A DNA stretch of 64,000 bases from Winogradskyella litoriviva (GTDB lineage Bacteria; Bacteroidota; Bacteroidia; Flavobacteriales; Flavobacteriaceae): contig NZ_JABRWQ010000003.1 of assembly GCF_013249065.1 (NCBI RefSeq), positions 248,001 through 312,000 on the forward strand, written 5' to 3'. The notes beneath the pieces are model-generated. The model had not been told where the DNA came from and made no database searches. It worked only from the letters and a program-made list of their open reading frames with translations. Position 1 is the first letter of the stretch. Each line of letters opens with the position of its first letter. The position numbers and the translations under genes are program-made. Positions 29,633 through 39,599 of the stretch are shown one piece after another.

Positions 29633-30176
29633 TGGTATTTACATTTTTAGAAAACCGATTAACCCAAATCATCCATAGCATAAAAACAATGCCATAAATT
29701 AACATAGGAAATATTACTTTATGTAAAACTTCTTGTTGCCAAGGATAATGATACAAACCTATGGAGAGAATAACAATTCTAACAAGATTAAATGCATAGA
29801 TAATTATACTACCAGCAAAGCAATATAAAATTGTAGTTTTTAATTTCCCTGCAAAAGCAATAATAAATGAAAGAAATAAAATTACAATACTAGTGGCATT
29901 ACAACCTTCTATAACTGTGGCAACAAACTTTCCATTTATTATAATTTTCATTGATGGCTCATTAGGATGCGGCATTACACTTGCGTTATAACCTACTCCA
30001 TTTAATACTTCGTTTGTTTGCTGTGCAACTAGGTTGGTTAAATAATCTGGGTAATATTTAGAACCATCAGACAAATTTAAATACACATTATAACCAATTG
30101 TTAAAATTCCATAAACCGCCAAAAAAGTGACAATAAAGCGAATTACTGGTTTGTATTTAATTAATAACGTCTTCAA
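29625..30176 (-). CDS. xrtF: Exosortase family protein XrtF
   Basis: The protein has 183 residues with several membrane helices. The exosortase/archaeosortase catalytic triad is visible: C92 in VIEGCNATSI, R133 in FNLVRIVILS and H152 in EVLHKVIFP. Exosortases are membrane transpeptidase-like enzymes that process C-terminal tripartite sorting signals of exported proteins. The XrtF branch is restricted to Bacteroidetes as far as I know. It is coupled to its associated protein by an 8-base overlap. No protein in this window has an evident sorting tail. Confidence 0.9.
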   Translation of the reverse strand: MKTLLIKYKPVIRFIVTFLAVYGILTIGYNVYLNLSDGSKYYPDYLTNLVAQQTNEVLNGVGYNASVMPHPNEPSMKIIINGKFVATVIEGCNATSIVILFLSFIIAFAGKLKTTILYCFAGSIIIYAFNLVRIVILSIGLYHYPWQQEVLHKVIFPMLIYGIVFMLWMIWVNRFSKNVNTNE

Positions 30177-30269
30177 TTAAAAAAGTTTTTAGTTTGATGT
30201 TAAATTTATAAAAACAGTAATTCAAAATAGTGTATTTTAAATACTTTTACCAAAAGTTTTTTTATAACC

Positions 30270-30728
30270 ATGAATTTACAAGATCTAAAACCTGAAATAC
30301 AAAAAATCATTGCACAAGAAAACCCTAGTGTTAATGAAAAACTATTAAAAATTTGTAAAATTCTCGAGGCTAATGTTAGTTACTACAATTGGGTTGGTTT
30401 CTACTTTAAAAATGGCGATAAAAATGAATTAAAACTAGGACCATATGTTGGTGAACCAACAGACCATACCATTATTCCGTTTGGGAAAGGTATTTGTGGA
30501 CAGGTTGCCGTAAGTAACAAAAATTTTGTAGTGCCAGATGTCGCTGCTCAAGACAACTACATTGCGTGTAGTATTACCGTTAAAGCAGAAATTGTGATTC
30601 CTATTTTTGTAAATGGCGAAAATATTGGACAAATAGATATTGACTCTAACACACCAGATCCATTTACGGAAGCTGACGAGCGTTTTTTGGAGTTTGTTTG
30701 TAAGGAAGTGGCAGAAATTTTGAATTAA
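30270..30728 (+). CDS. GAF-domain protein, probable free methionine-(R)-sulfoxide reductase
   Basis: The protein has 152 residues and is a single GAF domain: NWVGFYFKNGD, KLGPYVGEP, IPFGKGICGQVA, NYIACSITVKAEIVIPIF and QIDIDSNTPDPFTEAD. Two cysteines at the positions used by the YebR-type fRMsr enzymes are present (C76 in GICGQ and C100 in IACS). These enzymes reduce free Met-R-sulfoxide with thioredoxin. It stands alone, divergent from xrtF. Confidence 0.85.
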   Translation: MNLQDLKPEIQKIIAQENPSVNEKLLKICKILEANVSYYNWVGFYFKNGDKNELKLGPYVGEPTDHTIIPFGKGICGQVAVSNKNFVVPDVAAQDNYIACSITVKAEIVIPIFVNGENIGQIDIDSNTPDPFTEADERFLEFVCKEVAEILN

Positions 30729-30751
30729 AATTAAACGTTTATACCATTGTG

Positions 30752-30782
30752 TATAAATTCAATTTATAATTTTGAATTTATA
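30752..30782. terminator. AT-rich inverted repeat between convergent genes
   Basis: TATAAATTCAA and TTGAATTTATA are perfect 11-base arms with a 9-base spacer, between the GAF gene and the ABC permease gene. It lacks a GC core, so termination strength is uncertain. Confidence 0.5.
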
Positions 30783-30815
30783 ATTTTTCCGTTTTAGCTA
30801 TTCTTTAAATTTAAA

Positions 30816-32069
30816 CTACATACCTGTTCTTATAGCTTCTACAGGATCTAATCTCGAAGCTGTTAAAGCAGGAATCACTCCCGAAATTAATCCAATTATT
30901 GAAGAAATAAAGAAACCTAAAAACATATTCTGTGGTGAGAGTACAAATTCAAAATCTTCAGCAAGATTACTTCCTATTATTGTACCTATCCAAACTAAAA
31001 ATAGGCCAACAATACCACCAACGACAGCAAGTATAACGGCTTCAAATAGAAACTGAAACATAATAAATTTATTTTTTGCACCTAATGATTTCTGTATACC
31101 AATAAGGTTAGTACGTTCCTTTACGCTTACAAACATAATATTAGCTATACCAAAACCTCCCACTAAAAGAGAAAAGCCACTAATCACCCATCCTATAATA
31201 TTCATCATACCCAACATTTCATCAATCATATTTTGTAAACCAGCAATTATATTTACAAAAAACGTATCTATTTCATCAGCTTTCAAGCCTCGTCTATTTC
31301 TCAAAATCTGAGTGATTTCGGCTTTCAATCCATCAATATCAGCATCTTTTTCAGGCTTAATTATAACAATATGCATATTGTTAGGGTTATTATCACCAAA
31401 TCTATTTCTTACATAATTTGCAGGTAGAAAAATAGAAACATCGTTACTTGCACCAAACAGCCCAGACCCTTCTTTTTTAACAACACCAATTACCGTAAAT
31501 TTTTGCCCATACAAACGCACTTTTTTACCAAGAGGCTCTAATTCACCAAATAAAGATTTAGCAATCTCAGAACCAATTACAACTACTGCTTTTCCAGAAT
31601 TAGATTCAGATTCATTATAAAATCGCCCTTTTTCAAATTCTAAAACCTGGATATCCGTAAATTCACTAGATACTACAACGGTATTAACACCACTTACTAA
31701 TTCAGATTCATACCTAATATTTTCTGGCTTTACACCTAACTGAAAAGCAACATGCTTTGCATCAGACAATGAAGATTTTAAGCTTTTATATTCGTTATAA
31801 GAAATTGGATCAAAAGTTTCGCGTTGCCAACGAGGCACACTAGTTGGACCAAATGACCTATTTACTACATACATTGTATTACTATCTAAAGAACTTAACT
31901 GAGAAGTTATAGTTTTATCTAAAGAATCTACAGCAGCTAACACAGCTATAATAGAAAAGATACCAACGGTTACACCTAAAAGTGACAAAAATGTTCTGAG
32001 CTTATTGTTTCGTAGCGCATTTATTGCAAACGAAAAACTCTCTTTTAATAAGCGTAAATAGACTAGCAT
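30816..32069 (-). CDS. ABC transporter permease (MacB/FtsX family)
   Basis: The protein has 417 residues. One membrane helix near the start (residues 22-46, with NNKLRTFLSLLGVTVGIFSI) is followed by a large MacB-type periplasmic domain (about 50-285, including FEKGRFYNESE and GSEIAKSLFG), then three C-terminal helices with the FtsX signature VKERTNLIGIQKSLGAKNKFI. The ending LTASRLDPVEAIRTGM is typical. No ATPase gene lies next to it in the window, so its partner must be elsewhere. Confidence 0.88.
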   Translation of the reverse strand: MLVYLRLLKESFSFAINALRNNKLRTFLSLLGVTVGIFSIIAVLAAVDSLDKTITSQLSSLDSNTMYVVNRSFGPTSVPRWQRETFDPISYNEYKSLKSSLSDAKHVAFQLGVKPENIRYESELVSGVNTVVVSSEFTDIQVLEFEKGRFYNESESNSGKAVVVIGSEIAKSLFGELEPLGKKVRLYGQKFTVIGVVKKEGSGLFGASNDVSIFLPANYVRNRFGDNNPNNMHIVIIKPEKDADIDGLKAEITQILRNRRGLKADEIDTFFVNIIAGLQNMIDEMLGMMNIIGWVISGFSLLVGGFGIANIMFVSVKERTNLIGIQKSLGAKNKFIMFQFLFEAVILAVVGGIVGLFLVWIGTIIGSNLAEDFEFVLSPQNMFLGFFISSIIGLISGVIPALTASRLDPVEAIRTGM

Positions 32070-32213
32070 GTAAAGGTTGTTTTATAACATTTTAAAGATA
32101 GGACGTTTTCAACAATTTATTGTTACAAAAAACTTAAAGAAACTGCATTTTGTATCAAGCTTTTCTTTGTGAATATACGTATTTTTGACGCATCTAAAAC
32201 ACAACACAACATT

Positions 32214-33743
32214 ATGAGCAACAAAATTATTTCATCTGCACTAATTTCTGTATTTAGTAAAGATGGATTAGAACCTATTGTAAAAAAACTAAACGACCTA
32301 AATGTTACTATTTATTCAACAGGTGGTACTGAAAAATTTATTAAAGATTTAGGAATTGACGTCGTAGCTGTAGAAGACATAACATCCTACCCTTCAATAC
32401 TTGGTGGTCGAGTAAAAACGCTTCATCCTAAGGTTTTTGGAGGAATTTTAAATCGTCAAAATCACGATGGAGATGTTTCGGAATTAAAAGAATTTGATAT
32501 TCCACAAATAGATGTCGTAATTGTAGACTTATATCCTTTTGAAAAAACAGTAGCTTCTGGCGCAAGCAATCAAGATATTATTGAAAAAATAGATATTGGA
32601 GGTATTTCTTTAATTAGAGCAGCTGCAAAAAATTATGCAGATGTTACATGTGTATCTTCTGTTGATGATTATGCTGAATTTTTAGAATTATTAGAATCTA
32701 AAAACGGTGAGACTTCAGAAGAAGACAGAAAACAATTTGCTGCAAAAGCATTTAATGTGTCTTCTCATTATGATTCTGCTATTTTTAATTACTTCAACAA
32801 AAACAGTGAAATAGCTTCTTTAAAACTATCTGAAAACAAAGGTAAAGTTTTACGCTATGGCGAAAATCCTCACCAAAAAGGCTTCTTTTATGGCGATTTT
32901 GATGAAATTTTCACAAAACTTCACGGCAAAGAATTAAGCTACAATAACTTATTAGATGTTGATGCAGCTGTAAACTTAATGCTAGAGTTTAAAAACGATG
33001 CACCAACCTTTGCTGTTTTAAAACACAATAATGCATGTGGACTAGCACAACGCGAAACGTTACACCAAGCTTATGTAGACGCTTTAGCTGGCGATCCAGT
33101 TTCTGCCTTTGGAGGTGTTTTAATTAGTAATTCTGAAATTGACGTAGCAACTGCAGAAGAAATTCACAAATTATTTTGTGAAGTTGTAATTGCACCATCT
33201 TTTTCACCTGAAGCTTTAGAAATTTTAAAAGGAAAGAAAAATAGAATTCTTTTAATTTTAAAAGATATTGAAATGCCTAAAACTAATGTAAGAAGTTGTT
33301 TAAATGGTGTTTTGGTTCAAGATAGAAATAATGTTACAGATACCCTTGAAGGTTTAAAACCTGTAACCCATAAAACAGCAACACCAGATGAGTTAGATGA
33401 TTTAATATTTGCTTCAAAAATATGCAAGCACACAAAATCTAACACAATTGTACTGGTTAAAGGTAAGCAATTGTGTGCAAGTGGTACAGGACAAACTAGT
33501 AGAGTTGATGCACTTAACCAAGCGATTCACAAAGCACAATCCTTTAATTTTGATTTAAATGGAGCGGTTATGGCAAGTGACGCATTTTTTCCTTTTCCAG
33601 ATTGTGTTGAAATTGCAGACAAAGCTGGTATTACTGCGGTAATTCAACCAGGTGGTTCTATAAAAGACCAATTAAGCATTGATTATTGTAATGATAATAA
33701 TGTAGCTATGGTAATGACAGGAACACGTCATTTTAAGCATTAA
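32214..33743 (+). CDS. purH: Bifunctional AICAR formyltransferase/IMP cyclohydrolase PurH
   Basis: PurH catalyses the last two steps of IMP synthesis. An N-terminal MGS-like cyclohydrolase domain (ALISVFSKDGLEPIV, IYSTGGTEKFIKD, GGRVKTLHPKVFGGIL) is followed by the formyltransferase domain (RYGENPHQKGFFYG, VLKHNNACGLAQ, GDPVSAFGGVL) and ends in IQPGGSIKDQ and TGTRHFKH. The longer reading from 32169 uses a GTG and adds 15 residues; the ATG at 32214 aligns with the usual start. TATTTTTG at 32180-32187 is a likely -7 box between the two, which supports the later start. Confidence 0.97.
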   Translation: MSNKIISSALISVFSKDGLEPIVKKLNDLNVTIYSTGGTEKFIKDLGIDVVAVEDITSYPSILGGRVKTLHPKVFGGILNRQNHDGDVSELKEFDIPQIDVVIVDLYPFEKTVASGASNQDIIEKIDIGGISLIRAAAKNYADVTCVSSVDDYAEFLELLESKNGETSEEDRKQFAAKAFNVSSHYDSAIFNYFNKNSEIASLKLSENKGKVLRYGENPHQKGFFYGDFDEIFTKLHGKELSYNNLLDVDAAVNLMLEFKNDAPTFAVLKHNNACGLAQRETLHQAYVDALAGDPVSAFGGVLISNSEIDVATAEEIHKLFCEVVIAPSFSPEALEILKGKKNRILLILKDIEMPKTNVRSCLNGVLVQDRNNVTDTLEGLKPVTHKTATPDELDDLIFASKICKHTKSNTIVLVKGKQLCASGTGQTSRVDALNQAIHKAQSFNFDLNGAVMASDAFFPFPDCVEIADKAGITAVIQPGGSIKDQLSIDYCNDNNVAMVMTGTRHFKH

Positions 33744-33754
33744 AACTTCAGTTT

Positions 33755-33801
33755 AGAGTCCAAAAATAAGACAATAATCATCTTAATTTTGGACTCTTTA
33801 T
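33755..33801 (+). terminator. Terminator after purH
   Basis: AGAGTCCAAAA pairs with TTTTGGACTCT across a 21-base loop and is followed by T-rich sequence, 12 bases after the purH stop. Confidence 0.75.
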
Positions 33802-33968
33802 TTTTATCAAAGTGATTCACTCATTTATAGTTTTAGAAAAGCGTAAGAAAAAACAAAAAAAAATGAGCAATAAACGTCTATAATCATTTAAATAACGTAT
33901 ATTTTACTACTTTTACAGATAGTCTCAAAAAGAATACGAGAATAACCCAAAATAATTAAGAATAGCAC

Positions 33969-34997
33969 ATGGGATTTTTTGATTTCCTAACGGAAGAAAT
34001 AGCCATAGATTTAGGAACCGCAAATACACTGATAATACACAATGACAAAGTTGTTGTTGATAATCCATCTATAGTAGCAAGAGACCGCATTAGCGGAAAA
34101 ATCATAGCCGTTGGTAAAGAAGCCAACATGATGCAAGGAAAAACACACGAAAATATTAAAACTATTCGTCCATTAAAAGATGGTGTAATTGCAGATTTTG
34201 ATGCCTCTGAGCAAATGATAAGCATGTTTATTAAAAATATTCCTGCTTTAAAGAAGAAATTCTTTAATCCTGCTTTGCGCATGGTTGTTTGCATCCCTTC
34301 TGGCATTACAGAAGTAGAAATGCGAGCTGTAAAAGAATCTTGTGAGCGTGTTAATGGTAAAGAAGTTTATTTAATTCATGAGCCAATGGCAGCGGCTATT
34401 GGTATTGGGATAGATATAATGCAACCAAAGGGTAATATGATTGTGGATATTGGAGGCGGAACTACAGAAATTGCTGTTATTGCACTTGGAGGTATTGTTT
34501 GTGATAAATCTGTAAAAGTTGCAGGTGATGTCTTTACAAACGATATTATTTATTACATGAGAACACAACATAATTTATATGTTGGTGATAGAACCGCTGA
34601 AAAAATTAAAATACAAATTGGTGCAGCAACGGAAGATTTAGAATTACCTCCAGAAGACATGAGTGTTCAAGGTCGTGATTTATTAACAGGAAAGCCAAAA
34701 CAAGTACAAATTTCATTCCGTGAAATCGCAAAAGCGTTAGATAAATCTATTTTACGTATTGAAGATTCTGTAATGGAAACGTTATCACAAACACCTCCAG
34801 AATTAGCAGCAGACATTTACAATACAGGTATTTATTTAGCAGGTGGTGGCTCTATGCTTAGAGGTTTAGACAAACGTCTTTCTCAAAAAACAGATTTACC
34901 AGTTTATATTGCAGAAGACCCTTTAAGAGCAGTAGTAAGAGGTACAGGTATTGTGCTGAAAAACCTAGCAAAATACAAAAGCGTATTGATTAAATAA
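33969..34997 (+). CDS. mreB: Rod shape-determining protein MreB
   Basis: MreB is a bacterial actin of 342 residues. Nucleotide-site motifs are IAIDLGTANTLI (phosphate 1), MIVDIGGGTTEIAVIALGG (phosphate 2) and YLAGGGSMLRGLDKRL (adenosine). The phrase HEPMAAAIGIGIDI is typical of MreB. Filaments on the inner membrane guide the elongation machinery. It is the first gene of mreB-mreC-mreD-mrdA-rodA, with 10 bases before mreC. Upstream TACTTTTA (33908-33915) could be a -7 box. Confidence 0.98.
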   Translation: MGFFDFLTEEIAIDLGTANTLIIHNDKVVVDNPSIVARDRISGKIIAVGKEANMMQGKTHENIKTIRPLKDGVIADFDASEQMISMFIKNIPALKKKFFNPALRMVVCIPSGITEVEMRAVKESCERVNGKEVYLIHEPMAAAIGIGIDIMQPKGNMIVDIGGGTTEIAVIALGGIVCDKSVKVAGDVFTNDIIYYMRTQHNLYVGDRTAEKIKIQIGAATEDLELPPEDMSVQGRDLLTGKPKQVQISFREIAKALDKSILRIEDSVMETLSQTPPELAADIYNTGIYLAGGGSMLRGLDKRLSQKTDLPVYIAEDPLRAVVRGTGIVLKNLAKYKSVLIK

Positions 34998-35007
34998 GCC
35001 GTAAATA

Positions 35008-35829
35008 ATGCAACAAATATTTAATTTTGTTATAAAAAACAAAACCTTTCTGTTGTTTTTATTGCTTTTTAGTATTGCTATAGCTTTAACGATTCAATCG
35101 CATTCTTATCACAGAAGCAAATTTATAAATTCGGCCAACTTTTTAACTGGTGGTGTGTATGGCACCATGAATTCTGTAGACCAATATTTCAACCTTAAAA
35201 CAGAAAATGAAATTCTCGCTGAAGAAAACAAACAACTCAGAGAGCAATTATTAAATTCAAAATTTCAAACAGATTCTAGTTTTATTGATAGCTCATACTC
35301 CAAAAGTCTGTACAAAATTACAATTGCAGACGTCTATAAAAACAGCTACTCTTCTACCAATAATATACTCACTTTAAATAAAGGACGTAAGGACAGCATA
35401 AAAGAAGATTTTGGTGTTATGACCTCTAATGGAATTATTGGTATAATTGCCAACACTTCTAATAATTATTCAACTGCAATTTCTATTTTAAATACAAAAA
35501 GTAAAATTAATGCTAAATTAAAATCCTCTAACCATATTGGTTCTTTAACATGGGATGGCAAATCTACTAGGTTAGTTCAGCTTGAAGATGTTTCGCAATA
35601 CGCACCTATAAAAATTGGTGATACTATAGAAACCGGAGGAGAATCTTCAATATTTCCTAAAGGTATTGGTATAGGGACTATTTCGGATTTTGAAAGTGAC
35701 ATAAGTGGTGACACTTATACTATTGAGGTTAAATTGTTTAATGACATGACTAACCTTGGGACAGTTTATATTTTAGAAAGTATAAATCGACCTGAAATTC
35801 TCAACCTAGAAAACAGCAGTAATGAATAA
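35008..35829 (+). CDS. mreC: Rod shape-determining protein MreC
   Basis: The protein has 273 residues with one N-terminal membrane helix (about 12-30, FLLFLLLFSIAIALTIQ), a coiled coil (LKTENEILAEENKQLREQLL) and the periplasmic MreC beta domain (LTLNKGRKDSI, GVMTSNGIIGIIANTS, GDTIETGGESSIFPKGIGIGTI). MreC bridges MreB to PBP2 in the elongasome. It overlaps mreD by 8 bases. Confidence 0.95.
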   Translation: MQQIFNFVIKNKTFLLFLLLFSIAIALTIQSHSYHRSKFINSANFLTGGVYGTMNSVDQYFNLKTENEILAEENKQLREQLLNSKFQTDSSFIDSSYSKSLYKITIADVYKNSYSSTNNILTLNKGRKDSIKEDFGVMTSNGIIGIIANTSNNYSTAISILNTKSKINAKLKSSNHIGSLTWDGKSTRLVQLEDVSQYAPIKIGDTIETGGESSIFPKGIGIGTISDFESDISGDTYTIEVKLFNDMTNLGTVYILESINRPEILNLENSSNE

Positions 35830-36328
35830 CGTTATAAGTATAAATACTATACGGTTTGTTGTACTGCTTTTGTTGCAAGTATTAATTTGTAATCAAATTG
35901 ATTTTTTTGGTTTTATCAATCCATATATTTATATCATATTTATTTTTCTTTTTCCAATTAAAGACGAACGTCTCCTACTTTTACTAACTAGTTTTTTATT
36001 AGGTATGTTAATAGATCTATTTTCAGATTCTGGAGGCGTACATGCAGCAGCAGCAGTATCTCTAGCTTATGTAAGACCTATATTATTAAAAAGCTCTTTT
36101 GGTATGTTGTATGAGCACCATAGTATAAAATTTAGTACTACAGATATTGGTAGCCTTATTACCTATATTACATTTGGAACCATCATTCATCACTTTATAT
36201 TATTTTCTCTCGAAATATTTAACATTTCTAACATACTTTTAATCCTTCAAAAAACGTTATTTTCTAGTATTTTCACTATTATACTAAGTATATTGATTAT
36301 AATTTTATTTAGCCGAAACAAAAAATGA
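35822..36328 (+). CDS. mreD: Rod shape-determining protein MreD
   Basis: The protein has 168 residues and about five membrane helices, with the acidic motif LLLLTSFLLGMLIDLFSDSGG characteristic of MreD. Sequence conservation in this family is low; the call rests on hydrophobicity, that motif and position between mreC (8-base overlap) and mrdA (4-base overlap). Confidence 0.9.
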   Translation: MNNVISINTIRFVVLLLLQVLICNQIDFFGFINPYIYIIFIFLFPIKDERLLLLLTSFLLGMLIDLFSDSGGVHAAAAVSLAYVRPILLKSSFGMLYEHHSIKFSTTDIGSLITYITFGTIIHHFILFSLEIFNISNILLILQKTLFSSIFTIILSILIIILFSRNKK

Positions 36329-38262
36329 GAAAATTATTACTTCTAACAACTGTTATTCTTGTTGGTCTTGTTTTTATTGCTCGTCTATTTTATCTTCAAG
36401 TTTATAACAGTTCTGCTTACAATATTTTTGAAGATACTGCAATTAGAAAAGTTTACAAATACCCTAAACGCGGCTATGTATACGATAGAAATGGAAAACT
36501 CCTAGTTGCTAATCAACCATCTTACGATGTTATGGTTATTCCCAGAGAAGTTTCGCCTTTAGACTCTTTAGATCTTGAAGAATTTTGCGGATTATTAAAA
36601 ATAACAAAAGAAGATTACCAAAATAAATTAAAAAAAGCTCGGAATTATTCACCACGACTTCCCTCTCCTTTTGTCCCTCAGCTATCAAAAACAGACTATG
36701 CAGTCCTTCAAGAAAAAATGAGAAAATATGAAGGATTTTATATTCAGAAACGTTCCCTTAGATCGTATCAAACAAATATTGGCGCAAATGTTCTTGGTGA
36801 TCTTGGCGAGGTAAACCGTAGAATTATTAAACGCCAACCCTATTATAAATTGGGTGACCTTATTGGAAAACAAGGCATTGAGTTATCTTATGAAAATGTT
36901 TTAAGAGGTGTAAAAGGCATTAAGTTTATTCAAAAAGACAGACATAATAAAGATATAGGACCATATAAAGACGGGATTTTTGACACCTTACCTAAGCCAG
37001 GAAAAGATATTACAATTACAATTGACTCTGAACTACAGGCTTATGGAGAATTATTAATGAAATACAAACGTGGTGGCATAGTTGCTATAGACCCACAAAG
37101 TGGTGAAATATTAGCCATGGTAACTGGTCCTAGTTACAATCCCAATCTATTAGTTGGTAGAGAAAGAAATAAAAATTTTAGTAGATTATTTAGAGACACC
37201 ATAAATATGCCAACTTTTGATAGAGGCTTACAAGCCCAATATCCTCCTGGCTCGCCATTTAAAGTTATAAATGCATTAATTGGATTGCAAGAAGAAGTTG
37301 TTGATATCGATGATAAATTTACTTGCCGAATGGGTTATTATTATGGCAGCAGAAGACTAACAGGTTGTCACCATCACAGAAGTCCAGTAGATATGAATGC
37401 AGGTATCGCACAATCTTGTAATGCCTATTTTGTAAATGTCTATAGACGTATAGTTGATAAATATGATGATGCTGGTAAGGGAATGAACATCTGGGCAGAT
37501 CACGCAAAAAGTTTTGGTTTAGGTAATTATCTAAATAATGACTTGTCCGTTGGTAGAAAAGGTAGAATACCTGATGGCAACTATTATGATAGGCAATATG
37601 GAGATAATCGTTGGGGTTCTACCTATATCGTTTCTAATGCCATAGGGCAAGGCGAAGTGGAAGCTACACCTATTCAATTAGCCAATATGGCTGCAGCAAT
37701 TGGTAATCGTGGTTACTATTATACACCTCACATTATAAAAAATATTGAAGGAGACACAATTCCCAGTAAATTTAAAACGCCAAAATATACTACAATAGAT
37801 AAACGCCATTTTGAACCTGTAATACAAGGAATGTTTGACGTATACAATAAAGGAACTGCGCAATCCTTGAGAATTCCAGGAATTGAAATTTGCGGAAAAA
37901 CAGGAACTGCAGAAAATTTTGTAAAAATTGATAGTGTAAAAACACAACTTACAGACCATTCTATTTTTGTTGCATTTGCCCCTAAAGACAATCCAAAAAT
38001 TGCCATTGCTGTTTTTGTAGAAAACGGATATTGGGGAAGTCGGTTTGCAGGAAGAATGGCCAGTTTAATGATTGAAAAATATATTAAAGGTCATATAACA
38101 AGAACAGATTTAGAACAATGGATTTTAACGCATAGTCTCGAAAACGAATACAAAAAACCGTATTCTGGAGAGCCTTTTAAAATTAACGGAGAAACTACTC
38201 TTCAAGTGATACCTGAATATGGAATTAACAGTAATTCTAAAGATATAAATTTCAAAAATTAA
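36325..38262 (+). CDS. mrdA: Penicillin-binding protein 2 (elongation transpeptidase)
   Basis: The protein has 645 residues. An N-terminal membrane helix (5-22) is followed by the PBP dimerisation domain with RGYVYDRNGKLLVANQPSYDVMVIP. The transpeptidase domain has the SxxK motif SPFK (S310), the SxN-type motif SCN (AQSCNAYFVN) and KTG at 525-527 (CGKTGTAENF). It crosslinks peptidoglycan on the lateral wall with RodA. Genes overlap on both sides (4 bases with mreD, 1 base with rodA), so the cluster is tightly coupled. The C-terminal tail beyond the transpeptidase domain is about 45 residues. Confidence 0.96.
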   Translation: MRKLLLLTTVILVGLVFIARLFYLQVYNSSAYNIFEDTAIRKVYKYPKRGYVYDRNGKLLVANQPSYDVMVIPREVSPLDSLDLEEFCGLLKITKEDYQNKLKKARNYSPRLPSPFVPQLSKTDYAVLQEKMRKYEGFYIQKRSLRSYQTNIGANVLGDLGEVNRRIIKRQPYYKLGDLIGKQGIELSYENVLRGVKGIKFIQKDRHNKDIGPYKDGIFDTLPKPGKDITITIDSELQAYGELLMKYKRGGIVAIDPQSGEILAMVTGPSYNPNLLVGRERNKNFSRLFRDTINMPTFDRGLQAQYPPGSPFKVINALIGLQEEVVDIDDKFTCRMGYYYGSRRLTGCHHHRSPVDMNAGIAQSCNAYFVNVYRRIVDKYDDAGKGMNIWADHAKSFGLGNYLNNDLSVGRKGRIPDGNYYDRQYGDNRWGSTYIVSNAIGQGEVEATPIQLANMAAAIGNRGYYYTPHIIKNIEGDTIPSKFKTPKYTTIDKRHFEPVIQGMFDVYNKGTAQSLRIPGIEICGKTGTAENFVKIDSVKTQLTDHSIFVAFAPKDNPKIAIAVFVENGYWGSRFAGRMASLMIEKYIKGHITRTDLEQWILTHSLENEYKKPYSGEPFKINGETTLQVIPEYGINSNSKDINFKN

Positions 38263-39542
38263 TGCTAAGAGAAAATCATAGAGGTTTTAAATTCGATTGG
38301 ATAACTATAGTATTATTTCTACTTCTAGTTGTTTTTGGGTATCTCAATATTTTATCAGCTTCTCATGTTGGCGAGATTACAAGTTATTTTGACACCTCTC
38401 AATTATATGGTAAACATTTAATTTTCGTTGGCTTAACATTTGTTTTAATCGTTCTTATTCTCTCAGTAGAAGCCAAATTTTATGAGCGCTTTGCTAGCAT
38501 TATTTACCTCATTGCTATGTTAGCTTTAATTGGCTTATTCATTTTTGGTAAAGATGTAAATGGAGCGCGTTCTTGGTATGGCATTGGTAGTATGACCATT
38601 CAACCCAGTGAGTTTGCAAAATTTGCCACAGCATTGGCAATAGCAAAATTTATTAGTGATATAGAAACTAATATGAAAACAGTAAAAGACCAATTAAAGG
38701 TAACTGCTATCATTTTTATTCCTGCTATACTAATATTGCTACAAAATGATGCAGGTAGCACCATTGTTTACCTTGCTTTTTTCTTTGTTTTTTATCGTGA
38801 AGGGCTACAACAGGTTTACCTAATAATAGCATTATCCTTAATTGTATTGGCTATTCTTGGGCTAAAATTTGGCGTTTTAATTACTGCAATAATTGCAACT
38901 CTACTTCTGGCAAGTGTTTATTTTCTTAGAAAAAAAAATAGAGGTTCTATATTTCAATATATAATTGTTCTTATCGTATGTACAAGCTTTTCTTATGGTG
39001 TAAAATTATTTTATGAACATGGCTTAAAACCACATCAGCAAAACAGAATTAGTCTATGGTTGCGTTTAGAAAAAGACCCAGCCAAACTTGAACGTATGAA
39101 AAAAGCTGAAGCATACAATCTAATTCAATCAGAACAAGCTATAAGTTCTGGAGGTGTAACAGGAAAAGGGTTCTTGCAAGGTACAAGAACAACAGGTAAG
39201 TTTGTACCAGAACAACACACAGATTATATATTTAGTACTGTTGGTGAGGAATGGGGATTTTTAGGAACAAGTCTTGTTGTTTTAACTTTTGTGCTCTTAA
39301 TAATTAGAATTCTGTATTTGGCTGAAGGACAAAAATCACAATTTAGTCGTGTTTATGGTTATGGTGTAGCTTCTATTCTTTTTGTACATTTTACAATAAA
39401 CATTGGAATGGTAATGGGATTAATTCCAACGGTTGGTATTCCTCTACCCTTCTTTAGTTATGGTGGCTCCGGACTTTGGGGTTTTACCATTCTCCTCTTT
39501 ATTTTTGTGAAGCTAGATAGTAATAAAATTAATGAGTGGTAA
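38262..39542 (+). CDS. rodA: Rod shape-determining protein RodA (SEDS glycosyltransferase)
   Basis: The protein has 426 residues and about ten membrane helices. SEDS-family landmarks are DVNGARSWYGIGSMTIQPSEFAK, LLQNDAGSTIVYLAFF and FVPEQHTDYIFSTVGEEWGFLG, then GLIPTVGIPLPFFSYGGSG. RodA polymerises glycan strands with PBP2, encoded just upstream. A long segment between the central helices (YFLRKKNRGSIFQYIIV and KLFYEHGLKPHQQNRI) is typical of Bacteroidetes RodA. Confidence 0.95.
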   Translation: MLRENHRGFKFDWITIVLFLLLVVFGYLNILSASHVGEITSYFDTSQLYGKHLIFVGLTFVLIVLILSVEAKFYERFASIIYLIAMLALIGLFIFGKDVNGARSWYGIGSMTIQPSEFAKFATALAIAKFISDIETNMKTVKDQLKVTAIIFIPAILILLQNDAGSTIVYLAFFFVFYREGLQQVYLIIALSLIVLAILGLKFGVLITAIIATLLLASVYFLRKKNRGSIFQYIIVLIVCTSFSYGVKLFYEHGLKPHQQNRISLWLRLEKDPAKLERMKKAEAYNLIQSEQAISSGGVTGKGFLQGTRTTGKFVPEQHTDYIFSTVGEEWGFLGTSLVVLTFVLLIIRILYLAEGQKSQFSRVYGYGVASILFVHFTINIGMVMGLIPTVGIPLPFFSYGGSGLWGFTILLFIFVKLDSNKINEW

Positions 39543-39544
39543 AT

Positions 39545-39574
39545 AAAAAAGACCGCTTTTACAGCAGTCTTTTC
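39545..39574. terminator. Terminator between rodA and valS
   Basis: AAAAAAGACCGC pairs with GCAGTCTTTT (one mismatch) across a 7-base loop between convergent genes. Confidence 0.7.
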
Positions 39575-39599
39575 TATTTTAAATTCTAAAATGAATCTA

